From: Stercorarius parasiticus
Taxonomy: Eukaryota > Chordata > Aves > Charadriiformes > Stercorariidae
Assembly (NCBI GenBank): GCA_013396915.1
Contig: VWZL01004604.1
Location: 339,237 to 403,236, forward strand
Reading direction: 5' to 3'
Length of the DNA: 64,000 bases
The notes beneath the pieces are model-generated. The model saw only the letters and a program-made list of their open reading frames with translations, did no database searches and was not told the origin of the DNA. Positions 1-15,100 of the stretch are shown one piece after another; position 1 is the stretch's first letter; each line of letters opens with the position of its first letter. Position numbers and translations under genes: made by a program.

Positions 1-106
1 AATCTCCATACACGTGTCCTGAATGTGGAGCAATCTGCAGATCTGTCCACTTCCAGACTCATGTCACTAAGAACTGCCTGCATTATACCCGAAGAGTTGG
101 TTTTCG
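1..106 (+). CDS. ZNF532: ZNF532 coding exon (window-truncated at 5' end)
   Basis: The frame starts at base 3 (Ser-Pro-Tyr-Thr-Cys) and reads a C2HC-type finger, CPECGAIC...FQTH...C, ending GFR. The donor GTCAGT begins at 107. Two bases of the last codon lie in this exon. The exon continues upstream of the window. Confidence 0.9.
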
Positions 107-3100
107 GTCAGTATAATGATTACTTTTGTTGTCAATTTATGTATGATTTATGCTTTTAAAAGTAATTTTCCATTTTCATAAGCATTGTTTGTAGAATACA
201 GCTTCATGGGTGTAAGGTTGTCACGGCAACAATGCTATTAGTATTACAGATTTTGGAATAAATGCCACATTGGGATTCTGCTTTGTTTTGGGCATCTGCT
301 TTTGTATGTTATTGTATCAGAATATTAGCTAATCTCATCCAGCTGTAAAATGTCAGATTCAGGAGTTCACGGTTTATAAGGTCTAGATAATTCCAATTAT
401 TTTCTTAATTTCAGGTTCTTAAAAAAACCTTCTGAGTTTTCTCAAAACATTGGATTTTAGATTGTTCTCTCTGGTTGAACAGTCATTTTCAGTATTTACT
501 GCCAGGATTTATTGTCGAGATGCTGATGGGCATACTGCATCTGTCTGGTTGCTGTCTTTTCTGTGGGAATTCAGAATTCCTCAGCTTTTCGTTACTTGAA
601 AATTACCTTTCTCATTCAAACAGCCTGGTCTTTTGGTTCTTTGTTACTCTTCAGTTGCCTTTTTTATACTTCTGTTTCCCTGTAATGGCAACTCACTGAG
701 AAAATGGGGATCAGAGGCATTTCATGGAAACGTTAAGTTTTGAAAGTGTTGAAAAATTGTTTCATCTTAGACTTTGACTGGCACTGGATGGCAGGCAGCA
801 CAGCAAGAGATCGGAAGAGGGACCCGAGCAGCCCAGCTCTGCTCAGCCTTCCTGAAACATCTCCGCTTCATCCTGGCTGGCTGGAGAAGGACGATTTAAA
901 ATCTTACCAGTAGGCAGCTTCTTCCCTCGTCAGGTGCCACCGGTTCATTTACTAGGACGCTGTGAAATCTTCCACTAAGGGAAGAAAGCATTTTTACTGC
1001 ACCAAGCCAGCTGCTGTGGCAGTCTCTTTTCAGATTGAACCCATGGCCTGACACAGCTCTCAGCTCTCTGCCTTTCTTTGGGTTGATCTCTTTTGTTCTT
1101 TCCTCCCAAGCAGTAGTCTGTCTTGTCCTAAATTTCTCACATCTGCTGCCTCCACGCTACTTCCCTTGCCTCCAGTCTGTGTCTCGGGGATTTGTACACA
1201 GATAGAATCAGCTTCAGGGACTGCTGGCCTGCACCAGAAACATCAGAAGACTCATAAATCCTTCACTGTGAATCTAAGCTAAAGTTACTAAACTTTCCAA
1301 TTTGTATCATAAACATCTCACATCACCCTAAGTCAGAATTTCTCTATATGGTGAGGCTAAACCAAAAATACCTAGGCAAAGAAAAGCAGTATCTGGGAAA
1401 GTTGATATCTCCCTTCTTAGACTCCTCAGCATCTCCTGATGACCACGGTGCATTTGCTCGAGGAACAGCATGACCTGCCTTGCCTTTCCAGAGGACCTCT
1501 GTGAGGGAGATCAGTTTCAAATCAGCGATTTAGGATAGTTGTCTGAACTAAATCTGCAGAAAATGTCAACCTTAAGTTTAATTGCAGCCTCCCAAGTTGA
1601 AAGCAAGAAAGCTGTTACAGCAGTCCAAGAAAGGAAGGCTCGGTCCTTAAGAGCTCCTTTAATACACCACGGTGGATGCTGAGGATCATTTATTACGTGG
1701 CATCACTAGAGAGTAAAGTCCAGGCAGGATGGGGTGGGGAGGCAAGAGATGACCCTGCTCTCTTGAGGTGACACCGTACAGGAGATCTGTTAATGCGAGG
1801 ATCCTGCTCTGCACCGCTGTGAAGAAATGCTCATCTCTGTGAGCAGAGAATATCGTAACACACCCAAAAAAGGACCATTTACTTTAGAAAATGCATTGGT
1901 AAGCAGAGACTAGATAGATATAAGCTTGATTAATAGTATTAAGAATGTAAATTAAATGCTCAGAAAAGAAAGAATGACATTTCATAAAATTCAAAGGTGA
2001 TACATTTTAAAAGGAAAACAGGATTCTTGAATGCAATGTATAACTATTTCCTGCTTTATTGCTATCATCATGGCATTAAAACTCAAAACATGATTTGACG
2101 TTCATATGACAATGATCATAGTGGAAGGGTGGAGGCCTTCTATGTTTAAACTTTAAAGCTCTTACTGCAAAACACTGGTCAATAAGAAATATGTTCATTT
2201 GCCAGGTTATTTTGTAATTGCTTATTGCGGTATGTTCTTGGGCTTACTTGGTAGCGTTTAGTACTGGAGATGTATGGCGCTAAAAGGGACCATTGTGTAT
2301 AGAAATTCTTATGTACTAATATTAATTCAATTTTTTAATCATTTCATTTTAGAATAGATGCGGAAAGGTCACAAATTTTCGACACAGCAGAAGTATGTTT
2401 TTGAAAAATATTTTCAGAATTCCAATCTGATAAATTGATCTGATTCTAGAGATTCGGTTTGGTTGTCCTGAGTTTAAATTACTCTTTTTTTTGTTTTTAA
2501 ATCCACGCGCTGATTTGATTACATGTACAGAAAATCATTACCGGTTTGTCTTCATTAAATCTAAACAAGGGAAATGCTGGAAATGTTTTCCTTACTGGCT
2601 TTCCATTTTGGTGGTAGTTTCTAAATTGCTGTGACGTGCCTTATACAATCCAGTGCATGTGATAAAAATGCGTTTTGTAAAATCTCTTTACAAACTTGCA
2701 GAGGATGTAAGCATTCTTTTTACAATCAGTAGAGTATTCCTCTGTCGACCCTTCTATCTGTTTTGTTGTAATGCCATAAAAACATGTTCTGACTTCATAT
2801 CTCTTAGATTTTCAAACTAAATTTGGGAAATTTCTTTTTTCTTACTTTCTGATACTCAAATCTCTGTTTATGTTGATTCTTACCGAGTTGTTTAAATTGA
2901 CAGAATAACGTAGTTTTACCCAGTTGTGTATGTATATGTTTATCTCTTCCACTTGCTTGAAAATCGGTGTTTATTCCATTTCTTTCAGTACTGCTTGGAG
3001 CGAGGCTGAACTGACTCTTTTCCACTCTCTTGCAGCTGCGTGCATTGCAATGTCGTTTACTCTGATGTGGCGGCACTCAAGTCTCATATTCAAGGTTCTC

Positions 3101-6100
3101 ACTGTGAAGTCTTTTACAAGTGTCCTATCTGTCCCATGGCATTTAAATCTGCTCCCAGCACACACTCCCATGCCTACACACAACACCCGGGTATCAAGAT
3201 AGGCGAACCAAAGTAAGCAAAATTAATCTTCTACTGCACTTGCCTGCATTTTAGTAACTTGTGAAATTGCATTCTGTCCTATGCTTATAATCTTAAATGT
3301 TGCATACCGTACAACCAACAGTTTCTCACCCTGTTGGTGACGGGTGGAGTTCGTGTCATGCTTTCATGAGTTTTTAGCTGGCAGTTTATTTGGCAAAGGT
3401 TAAATTTCTACGAACATAGCAATAGCAGTTCTTCAAACCCTGCGTGCTACAGGAGAGTAATACAGTAATTACAAAAACGATTCGGACAGGCAGCTAGTGT
3501 GTTGCTCTTTCTTATCTTTTAATTTACTTAGCTCGTCTGCATTTTTGCTGTCAATTAGAATAATGGCATGCCAAAAAGAACAGCCAAGACTCATCAGCAC
3601 TTACGCAGTGGTTTTCATAACAGCTGGTTGAAAAGGTGGGAAAAAGTTACTTCCTTTTTTTTTTTTTTTCTGTTACGTGCTCACAGACAGTCAGCCGGGT
3701 GAACTGGGAAAACTGTTTCTCCTGGTGCATCAGCTCGCGGGGGTGTGGGTGCGTGCTTGTGGGAGATGGTGTTGGAAGCAGCAGTCGTCGTCTCAGGGCT
3801 GACCTCGGGCCATTCTGTTGGGCTGCAGCCGCCTGCTGTACCCGTTCGTTGGGTCACCGCCGCCCGCTCGCTTTCCCTGTAGGATCTCTTCTCCTCTGTC
3901 TGTCTACTACATTTTTCTTCATGGAAGCCGTAGGGTTTGGGAGTGGTGAGCTAGGCTTTTGCTCCCCTAAGACGGTCATGTCTGCAGGAGGGCAATGCCA
4001 GTGCATGAGAGGTGCCAGCCTTTAGACCTTTTGCAGCCTTGCCCCTCCAAATCAAAATAGATGCCTTCATAGAGCTCTTTATATAAGCTTTTTTCCGATG
4101 CGTAATCTGTTTTTTTTCCGGATTAAAGCAGAGCTGATTCCGTTCTGTAGCTAGGAAAGTTGTGCATAAGCACGGTGTTTTACTGAAGATGGTAACACAG
4201 GGCACAATCAGGAGCTCGGATGCAGGGTCTTTTGCTTGTAAGGTGTTGAATATTCAAGGCCTCCGCTGAAGGCAGTGGGAGCTGCAGGTGCCGATGCCTG
4301 TGGAAATCAGGCTTCAAATCCCGTTGGTCTTGGCCTGATCCCTTCTCGTGGCAGGCCTTTTCCTTCTGTCTTCTTTCCCCTCTGTTGGTACGAGTGCCGT
4401 ACGCAGAGTGAATACCCCCGTATTGAACTCTGTGCTGTTTCTCTGGGGCACGCAGAGCACACTAGTGCATTTTAACAACTTGCAGACTCAAGAGAATAGA
4501 AGGCAGATGAGGGAAACAAGGTCCTATATAATGTAATAACCAGATTTCAGGAGAACTTAGTTTATCGCTGTTTCTTCTAACATATTTACAGGAGGTATAT
4601 TCTTTAGGGTGTTTAAACCTAAATTAAATCAAAATGGCAATGAACTTAACTTTGTCTGATACCAAATTAAGACATTTCCACCCAGTGAGAAATGGTACCT
4701 TGTTTTAATTCAGGATGGTGACTTCGGTGAGGGGCTTCAAAATACCAACATTTCATCTAAAACTTGTTTCAGATTCCCATAAGTTTCATTAGAGAAAACT
4801 GAAAGACTGAGGTCACTGTTTGTGTAAGATGCTTCACATACGAAAGTGCAGAAGATTTCTTGTATTGTGCTTGGGTCTGCTGACCTGTTTCTGATCAACT
4901 TTTTGAATTAAGTATTTTGCATTAGTTTTCTTTCCATATAGATGTGCTTACGATTGTATTCTTTTATGAATTTATTTTGGTTATAAATAGACTAAAATAA
5001 AATTTTATGCAGTGCTATTGTATTGTAATAAATCGTAGAATTCATAGTTGCGGGCTTCTCTTAAGGAGGGGTGCATTCTTTAAATTTGCCAGTTTTAATC
5101 AGGATGCTGTCTTAAATGCATACAGAGTGACTGGTAGGATTTTTCCCATCTTTGCAGTGTTTGGAGCTCTTTGCTTCCGTTCCACAAGCATCTGTAGGTA
5201 GTACGGTGTTGCCACCAATTGACTGCTCTTGCACCATTTAATGAGGTCTATTTCAAACTATCAGGACCTGTGGTTTCCCTCAGAGTTAGCTACATGTATT
5301 TCTGCTACTTAGTAGCAATTTAAAAAGAACATGTTTTTGTTTAAATCGGTTAGTTTCTGAGGATGTTTGTCACCTATCTTGGTCAAGTTGACATCAAATG
5401 TTTGTGACGTTGCTGAAATTCTGGCTTATGTGCTGCAGCGTTCTCTGTTAAAATCACAGAACAGCCCAGGCTGGAAGGGACCTCGGAAGATCGTCGGGTC
5501 TAGCCTTTTGTGGGAATGGGAGCCGAGGTGAGGTTGTCTAGCGCCCTGTCCAACCCCATCTTGAAAGACTCCACCACCTTCCTGGAGAGGTTCTTCCAGC
5601 GAGTGACTGTTCTCACTGTAAAAAATTTCTTGTATCAAGGTGAAACCTCTCCTGGTGTAACTTGTACCCATTGCCCCTTGTCTTCTCCCTGCGTCTCCTT
5701 GTGAAGAGAGACCCTCTGTCTGCTTTGTAGCTGCCCTTTAAGTGCCAGAGCGCTGTGATGAGGTCCCCATGAGCCTTCTCCAGGGACAAGAAACCCAAGT
5801 CCTTCAGTCTTTCCTCGTGGGGCAGGTTCTCCAGCCCCTTGATCATCTTGGTGGCCTTCCTTTGGACCCTCCCCAGTCCGTCCATGTCTTCCTTGAATTG
5901 TGGGGACCAGAACCGGACACAGTGGTCCAGCTGTGGCCTCACCCGCCCTGAGTAGAGCTGTTGTGTTTGAGGAAATACATTCACATTTGACCAACCTGCT
6001 GCTGCTGGTTTATCTGTATCATATTACCTAGCATCCGGTTTGCGTATGACTGGCGTACGTTTGAAAGCTTAACAAATTCATTACCAAAAGGAAGGATTGT

Positions 6101-9100
6101 AATACGGTCATGTAACACTATGGATATGACCACATAAGCTCAGTTAAATTTTTGTTCTTCTAAGTATACTTTTTAAAGCAAATTAAAAGAAGGGTACAGT
6201 AGCTTTCTGTGTTTGGAAACGTGAAGCTTTTGAGTTTTCATTGCGTGTATAAAAGGTGTCTGACCCTTGAACGTGAGTCTCAGACCTCCCCCGGTTGGCA
6301 GATGTGGCGCTGGGCTTCCAGGTGTTCCTCTGGCCATCGCAGAGGTGCAGCCCGAAGCACGTCCCGGCGTGGCAGCGCGTCGGGGGGCTGGGGAGGTCCT
6401 GTGGGTGGGCTGGGGACAGTCCGGCCTGAGGGACTCTGCGCTGGTTGAGGGGAGCGGGGCTCGCTGGGTAAATGGCTGCGTGCCTCTGGCAGTTACTGGA
6501 ACTGTGCGACTTATTACATTGCAAATGGTTGTTTCAGAACAGCTACAGTAAACTATTTGCGGTATGAAAAATGAAGTTTATGTGCAGCGATTCTCAGTGG
6601 GATGAAATTAGATCATTTTAATACAGGGAAATGGATGGCTGTCTTGTCTTTCAACTTAGCTGTGCTACAGGAGAGAGCTGCACAAACATGCTCCGTGGGT
6701 TTTATGGGGAACCAAAGCTTATACGTGATTTTCTTTTGTCAGTAAACAGTGTAATTTCATAGGAAGTGCAGAAAGTATTTTTCATGGCTGAGCTCTTTTT
6801 GGATATTGGAGAAATTCTTGATTATCAAGCCAAATTATGGATATATACTGTACTATTGGTACAAAATATATTATCCCACAAGTACCGTTTTTTTAGAGGA
6901 AAAAAATTCGGGAAGAAGAAATACCATACTCTGGTGCCAAAGTTTTCAAAACGCTAAACATCTTTTTTGTGTCTTTCTTTATTCTAAGATAATATGAGCA
7001 AGGCCAGTAAAGGGACATGAAGATGAATAAGGGATTGGAGCATCTCTCATGTGCAGAGAGGCTGAGGGAGCTGGGACTGTTCAGGCTGGAGAGGAGAAGG
7101 CTCAGGAGGACATCGTTGATGTGTATAAATACCATATGGGAAGGCACAAAGAAGAGGAAGCCAGACTCTTCTCCATGGTGCCCAGAGACAGGACAGGAAG
7201 CAGTGGGCACAAACTGCAACACAAGAATTTCCACCTGAGCACGTCACTTTTTTGCCGTGAGGGTGGTCAAACACGGGAACGGGCTGCCCGGAGGCTGTGG
7301 AGTCTCAGCCTGTGGAGACATTGGAAACCCGACTGGAGATGGTCCTGGGCAGCGGGGCTGGGACTAGGTGGCCTCAGGAGCTCCCTTCCAACCTCAGCCA
7401 TTCTGTAGTCTTCTGTTCCTGACTCTAGGTACAAGAAGAATCTGAAGCATATAGTAGAGCGTAGTTTATTTGGTTAAATTATGTAACCCTGAGATGATAA
7501 ATTTATATCCTACAGACCTGAAATCATTGCAGCGGAGATCACTGTCTAGTTCCACCACAGATGATAAAGCAGTTTTTCTAATTTCTTGTGTCTAATTTTA
7601 TTTGCAAGGTACAGTTCTAATAGAAATATACATCATGAAGTAATCAGAGAATTATTTTTAATTCTGCCGGTCTTCATTTACATCTTGTTAACCTGGAACA
7701 ATGCGATTTTACTGATGTTTGGCCTTGGGATGGACTGCTTGGCAACAGGCACCAGAATGCTGGGAGTCGGAGTGTTAGCAGTGGGATGTGAGCAATGGAG
7801 CAGAAGGGCGAGGATCGCCCTGCTGGGGAGCAGGCTGTGGTACGGCCTTGTGCCTCGGTGTGTTTGCCTGCTTGGTTAGGAATCGGGCTGGAGGCTTCCT
7901 GAGCTGTGCACAAAGCTGCTGAAGGTGGTGTGAGACGGTGGTCTAAGAGACAGGACATGAGGGACAGAAGAAAAATACATGGTGCCCCAGGACTAGGGAA
8001 TGCGTGTGGTTAGTGCCAGCGCTCTGGCTTGTGATGCCACAGGTGGATTCACCGCACAACTGCAGCAGGTACTTTTCTGAGGAAACCGGGTTTTGTCTTG
8101 GATGAAGAGGGCCGACAGTGAAACCACTGCTTTAAGTTCTCTCCAGCTGCTCTGCTGAGAGGGGAGCAAGGCGGTGGAGCGTGCTTAGGTGCTCAGTAGC
8201 TGTGTGTGCTGGGCCAAGGGAAACGATCCCTGGCGTAGCAAATCCTTGGGCTCTTCCCACCCGTGGACTTTGAATAGTGTGTCCCACGGAGTGTGCTGGT
8301 GACAGCACTGCGCCGGGAGAAGGTTCCCCGTCTCTGGGTGTGCTCAGTTCACCTGACCTGCTGGGGTGGTGGTCCATCGGCTTCTTTCCCCAGAAGATGT
8401 CTCTTATGATCCCAGTTAAAACTACTAGTAAGATACGTGGGTTTATACTGATGTGAGGTACGTGAGGTGAAACTGCCTTTTAGGAACCTGGGATTTCTTT
8501 CTTACCAGTTATCATCAAGAAGCATTTTCTATTTCTGGCAAGCTCTTTAGTGCCTTCGGTATGGGAGTTACCCAAGAAGTTGGGATTCGGAAGGGGAATA
8601 GATCAGTAATAATGCGACAAACTAACATACTTGTTTTTAATAATGTTGAAGAAGCTTTCATGGGCCGTAATGTGGGGGTCAGAGGATGGGGAGGGGGCTC
8701 CCCGCTCGAAGAGGTGAAGCTGGCGGGTGCTGTGCCTCCGCGCAGCCTTGTCCCACGCAGGGCTCACCGCAGACAGTGCGGCAGTATGTAGGTCCTCGCG
8801 GGATGCTCTGTGAATAACAGACTTGACTTAGCATGCGTGAGAGACTGGGACCACTTGATAGACCACAAAAATAATGATTTTCATAGTTAATACGATTAAG
8901 TGTACTGTTTTTCATTATGTCGAATGTTTTGACTCTCAGAACGGCTCGGACGTCGAAGCGAGGTCCCTGTTCTTGTCATCTCCAAACACAGTGCAGAGTA
9001 GTCTTTAGAGCTCTTGAACAACATCTGTGGATGATAATTGCTTAGAGAGATCTAGAAGGGACTGGGAACGTTTATGTGGATAATGAGAAAATTCAGCACT

Positions 9101-12100
9101 CCACCAAGCAGGGTGCGTTGTGTTGGTTTTTTTTAATGGGAAGACATTCTTTAGGATAGAGCTCAGCCTTGAATGGATGGGATTAGGAAGACGGCTTTGG
9201 CAGAGGAGGCGCCTGTCGTCGTACCCGGCACCAGTCATTGGCTTTCTCTGATATGAGCTGAACTTCTGCAGTACTGCCGCTGCTGATGGCTGATGGATTA
9301 CACTGCTCTCGCATCTGATCATCGTGGCAAATTTCTTTGTTACTTTTCTTCCCTGTGTCAGTTCCTTTCATTCATTTTCCAAGTTAAAAGAAAGTGTGAT
9401 GTTTCTGAAAGAATAGGGTTATTTACTAGTTATAAACAGATACGTTTAAGGGTTGCGGTTTGAGTGGCTAATCTTGCTACTCACCTTTAGTTGCCAGGGA
9501 AATCATTTTTAATCCAGTCAAACATACAGATAGGACAAAACAGCAAGCGAGACTATCAAGTAAATAATTACCTAGAATGCGACTGAAACCATACTTGTTA
9601 TTATAAAGTCATCAGCAAAATGAAGCCAGCTTCAAACTCTTGTTCATGTAGTAGTTGCTGCAGCATTTAGATCAGAGGATTATGTTTCTGGTTTCCCTGT
9701 GGTTTTTGTCTGTTGGACAGACACTTGACAAGGATCTGCTAAAAATACAACTATTTTCAGATTGTTTAATAATGTTTTTAGGATTTTGTGATGCAGATTT
9801 TGGCTACCATGTTCTTTTTCAGGGACTATGCTTTTAGTATCCAGTACTTACCTAGTTCTTTGTTAATTAGTGTTACCTGTTTCTAAAGCACTTTTGAAAT
9901 GATATTAATAGATGCATTGCTTCACCAGTTACACAGCTACTACAGCGTGAATAGCTTTTGTTACGATTTTAATGGGAATGTTGCCTGTCAGAACAGGAGC
10001 TTTAGGTGGCTGATTTCAGAAGTCGCACAGGCTCTGAGAGAGGAGGTCGTGGTTTTGGCGCTGTCGCTGCGTTGCTTTGACAGGCGGGCTCTTAAAGGCT
10101 TGTAACTGCAAACCAGGGGAATACCCTCCTGTCACGCTTCAGCTTCAGGGCATTAACAGGGTCAAGGCTTGGCAGTCAGGAGGTTCAAAGCCACATACGT
10201 CGCCAAAAAGAAATTTATCTCGAAGTGTATTACCGATTATGATCAAATCAATCACTCCCTTAAAACATGTTGCCTTTGTGTAACAGGTATTGTCCTTTAC
10301 TTGTGAGTTCAGAAACTGAAGACATGTAACTTTCAGAGTATCCTAAGCGGCTGTTGGTGTATTATATGTGACTGGCATATGCTTGCACTTTTGTCTGCAC
10401 TTTTTAATGACTTTTTTTTCTACTCTTCTGTTGTGTTGTTTTTTTTTTCTACTGCTCCCGTATTTTGAAATTGGGGGGGGTGTTGAACTAGTTTAATTTT
10501 AACATTTTTCAGGCAGTGTGAAATGATTGCTTAAACGTGTCAGATCTTGTCTCTGCTGAGAAAAAAAGTTAACATCATGATTCTTGCAAATAGATCATCA
10601 ACGTGACTGACATTGTTTATTGTACTTCTGTTTTTAGAATAATATATAAATGCTCTATGTGTGACACTGTGTTTACTCTACAACCTTTGCTCTATCGCCA
10701 CTTTGATCAGCACATTGAAAACCAGAAGGTGTCTGTTTTCAAGTGTCCAGACTGTTCTCTTCTATATGCACAGAAACAGCTTATGATGGATCATATCAAG
10801 GTGTGTAGGCATCTTCTCTTGTTTCGTTCGTAGATACCATGTGTCGTGCAATATATGCTGTGAGAAAATACTGTAAAAAGGCACAGAATAACAAGACGAC
10901 TGCTGAAAGAAAGAGAGGTTAATAATTCCGAAAGAGGAGTCTGTGAATAACGTTCTCAAATGTTAAAATGTTATGTGTGTCTGTGATGTAATCACTAACT
11001 GGGTTTTTCTATATGAATGTTGGGGTTTGGTATACTAGGAGTATCTCGGTGCGTTGCATTCAATTGGTCATTTTATCAAAATAATAGTGAAGTGAATTAG
11101 TCCGATCCTAATAAGTATTGAGCCTTATTTACAGTACTGTAAGTACTATTCCAGTGCCAGGAGCTGAGAATGCTGAGTACATTATAAAATCAAACCTTTG
11201 ATGTTCACAATTCACCGATAGGAACAAGTATGTTTCCTGAATACACATAGAGGTTATTTGTGCGTGTGTTTACATACGAACATGAACACATACGTGCTTT
11301 AAAAAAAAAAAACACCTCGAAGTGGATTTTCTCATAAGGCCCTTAATAACTGAAGATTTACTGTCGTCCTTGCAAATCATGTTACTAAGAATCAACAGTC
11401 CCCTGGCTGTAATTTGTTAGCTGTGTATTTTAAATATGCTGTGTTACTTTGTTTTATATGTACCAAATCTGTTAGCAGTGCTGAAATTTCGTATGCCTTA
11501 TTAACAAGATCCAGTGCCTGATAACAGCTGAAGTTATTTACGGCGTTGCAAAGCATTTGAATCCGGAATGGTAGCACTTAATTCAGCAGGTTTCTCCTGC
11601 AGTGATGCATGAGACTTAGTAAAATTTGTATACAGAGTAGTGGAGCACCGGACATCTTTCTTGTTCGGTAACACCATCATTTTGCATTTCAGTCTCAACT
11701 ATGAAGTTGCATTGAAAAACAAGATCGCTGGTCTTGAAAAAACAGTTGGTCTTAAAGCCAATCTTAAACACTCAGAAATTCAAGGGCTGGATATTTTCTT
11801 TGTTTCAGACATTTTTGAGAATAAAATTAGGGGAGAAGAACGTACATGTGCAGTAACAGTATTACTGCTTTTATTCAGAATTGCTAGTGCTTTTACGTTC
11901 AGGATGTGTGTATAGTAGTAGGGACAGCAGCAGACGGGTAGAAACTGGATTTCAGTTAAGGGGAAATGGAAGAGCCAGTAACAGGGTATGGATAAACACA
12001 GAAAAGGACTCGGGGAGAGGGCGAGCGCCAGACAAGGGCAGAGCTCAGCCCAGCTGCACAAGAAGTAATTGTTTGGTATGGCTAGACATAGGCCATCAAG

Positions 12101-15100
12101 GCAGAGAAGACCTGGCTGAAAGTAGAACAGAAAGGGATAGAAAGAAGCTCAGAAGGCAGCTATTTAAAGCTATAAAAAATAACCTGGAATAATTCCTGCA
12201 GATGTGAATGTTTCTTCCTGGCAAAATGTACGTCTGGTTTTCCCGTAACGGTGAGCTGTGAGAAGGTCTCTATCAGCCAGTGGGACCAGGTGGGGAAGGT
12301 CTGGGCTGGAGGTGCAGCACTCCTGGTGCTGCTGGTGTGGTCTGCCCCGGTCATTGGGACTCCATGTTACGCTTTAATGCTTTTTGTTTGTTTTCAAATA
12401 ACAAATTACATTTCAAGTATTGTATTTAAAAGACGTTTTGCAGCCCTCTCCTTTACTGCACAACTTCCATGTGTTCTTAGAGCCAGTCAGTTGGTCCCGT
12501 GTGCTTTGCTTTTAAAAGTTGTTAAATAGAAGAACGTGTTCTACAGATCAGGTTGATATTTGCTGTGGAGCCAGCGTGTAGTCCCAAAAGCCACAGGATT
12601 TACGGAAGAACTTCATAATGAAGTATTGTACTGGAGTATCAGATTTGTGTTCTTGTATTCCCAGATTCAAGAATGTATTGAATGTGTTCTTTTGTTTCTG
12701 AGGTTACCTGTAGGAAAAATAATTATATTTGGGACAGCTAGTCTTTTAGGTATGAGAGGGACCTTGAGAGGGGGATCCATGGTCAAAGCGTGATAAATCT
12801 GGGCCGCAGTCATCTTTGTTGGCCCAGAACCCTGCTGACTCAGTCCTCTTGTGTCCACGTTCACATACGGAACTCAGACACAGCTGAAGGCCAGGTCTTC
12901 CTGAACGGGTGCTCTTTTTGGTAGGCTCAGGTACCACACCAGCACGTGACACTGGCTGCAGAAATGGGGGAAGGAGGAGGTGGAAGAGTTCTTCCCTTCC
13001 TACTGGTAGTTTACTTAAAGTCTAGAAAGAAATCAGTGAGGAAGCGCCACTACCTAAGAGCCGCAGGCTGCTTGAGAGCAGCTTGTTGGACACCTCTCAG
13101 CTGTGCCCTGGTCTTGGGGACCCCATCAGTCCTGCACACCTTTGCCTCCAAGGGCTGTTAGCAACAGAGCCCCAAGTTGGGGTGCTCATAACCTGAGCAT
13201 GGGGTAGGACAGGGCTTAACTCAGCCTTAACATAAAATATTCTTTCCAGAGTTGCCTTTTCTTGTCTTATTTACCAGTGTGCCAAGTCAAAATTTGTCGG
13301 TAAAAACTTTTCCTTCTTGGAAATCTCTAGTCGCGTAGTTTGAAATGAGGATGCTCAGCTAACTATATTAGGTAAGTAAAGCAAGAAATTAAACTTAGCA
13401 TAAAGTGCCTCTTCAGCCCTTTTTTCCTCCCTATTGAACAGCAATTTAAACCTAACCTAAAAAGTCTCCTTTTTGTTTGGTGAAAATGTCCAGCCACTGA
13501 AGAAAACCTCTCTTTAGCTACGGATGGTGTCTGTTAGTGCTGTTGACTAGTTTCTCTTTATGCTAGGCCTTGCTGTTACTTAATCATGTTTCTTTAAGTT
13601 AAGAAAATGTGATCTGACAATAGTATGACAAGGAAGTAAATGAAGACTTTTGATTCAGAGGGTCTTTGCATGTTGTCAGTACAACTGTATACATCTGTGT
13701 GAGTTTTGTACTTTTTTTTTTTCTCTTTTATTGTAGTCTATGCACGGAACTTTGAAAAGTGTTGAGGGGCCACCAAACCTGGGGATAAATCTGCCTCTCA
13801 GCACTAAACCCACAACTCAGAACTCAGCCAGTCACAACAAAGAGGACACAAAATCTGTCAATGGAACAGAAAAGTTGGAAAAGAAATCTCCGTCTCCCAT
13901 GAAGAAAGCAGAGCCTAAAAAAGTCGCTAATCCTGGCTGGACATGTTGGGAGTGTGATAGGCTCTTCACTCAGAGAGACGTTTACATCTCTCACATGCGG
14001 AAAGAACATGGAAAGGTAAATGAATAATATGCAATTACAAAAAAGTGTATTAAACCTGAAATACGAAGCTGTTTTTTTCCAAGTTCGGTTGTGTGTTTGC
14101 AAATAATGCCTTTAAGTTCCAGTGTTGTTCTTCTTTGTTCTTCTATCTGTTTCATGTTTCTCTCTTTGGCTGCTTAGTTTTCGTCATTTTCTGCATAGTT
14201 CTACTGAGAAAGTCCATATGCTCTTACTTAATTGTGGACTTGTTCATCCAGTACCACAATTTCAAGATGGAAAGGGCGAAAGATGTTCCGGTATTTCGTC
14301 CAAGTCATCTAATCTGATCCAGGTTCTTATTTCTTCCTTTGTGCCTTCTCAGTTCCCTCTGGGTAATTTGTTAACTGTTAGACTCAGGGAACGGAGTCTT
14401 GTTTTGTTTGTCCAATGTGTGGCAAACAGCATTTCATTTTAAAGGCAGACTCGCTCTGAGGTCGAGCCGTTGCTCCAGTCTTACACTTGCAGGTTCAGCC
14501 AACAAGTCGGCCCAGTTGAACAAGTTGAATTTTGTGTTCAAAACAGCTGGGTTTGAGAGAGCTTACTTAGAATGGATTGAAGTGAAATACGGGAACGCTG
14601 TATTCTCAAGTCAGCAGGAAGACAGCTTGATGTCCTTGCTGCATCCCCTAGCTTTTCCCATGACATGAAATTAAGACGACTGGCAGGTAGGCAGTGGTGG
14701 AATGGACCCTTGGGTTGGCTGCGGCTGAGGCAGGCTGCAGCAAGCTGGAGGCTGGATGCTGGCACTCGGCATCCTCTGCGGTCCGGTCCTGCTCTTTGCT
14801 CCTGAAAACCATCTCGTTCTTTTCTCAGCTGGGAAACAGGGAATTACACTCCTGTACTGTGCTGCGCTGCAGAAAAGGAGCAGAACTGGAAGGCATAACA
14901 GACTCCTTTGCCTAAGTGGAGAAGAATCATCCTGAGTGAAAATCTGTAGTTTTCAGGATGCTGATACGCTATAATGAATGACAGCGCGTTTCCAGAGGTT
15001 TCTGTGTCCCTTCAAATTACAGTGCTTATCTCTAAAGCTGTTGTGCAAATTATTTTACTCTGTTTATAAACATTTTATGGAAACGCTGAAAATGCCAGAT

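Larger units (their letters stand above)
3213..10637 (+). other. ZNF532 intron (7.4 kb) containing two CR1 fragments
   Basis: The longest intron in the window. It contains a minus-oriented CR1 at about 5451-5990 and a plus-oriented CR1 at about 7015-7412, both listed separately. The rest is AT-rich with short homopolymer runs, for example T and G runs near 10440-10490. No other gene is recognisable. Confidence 0.85.

Noticed and set aside
5613..5984. 123-residue minus-strand protein as a gene
   Set aside because: It is the decayed end of a CR1 reverse transcriptase ORF, not a host gene.
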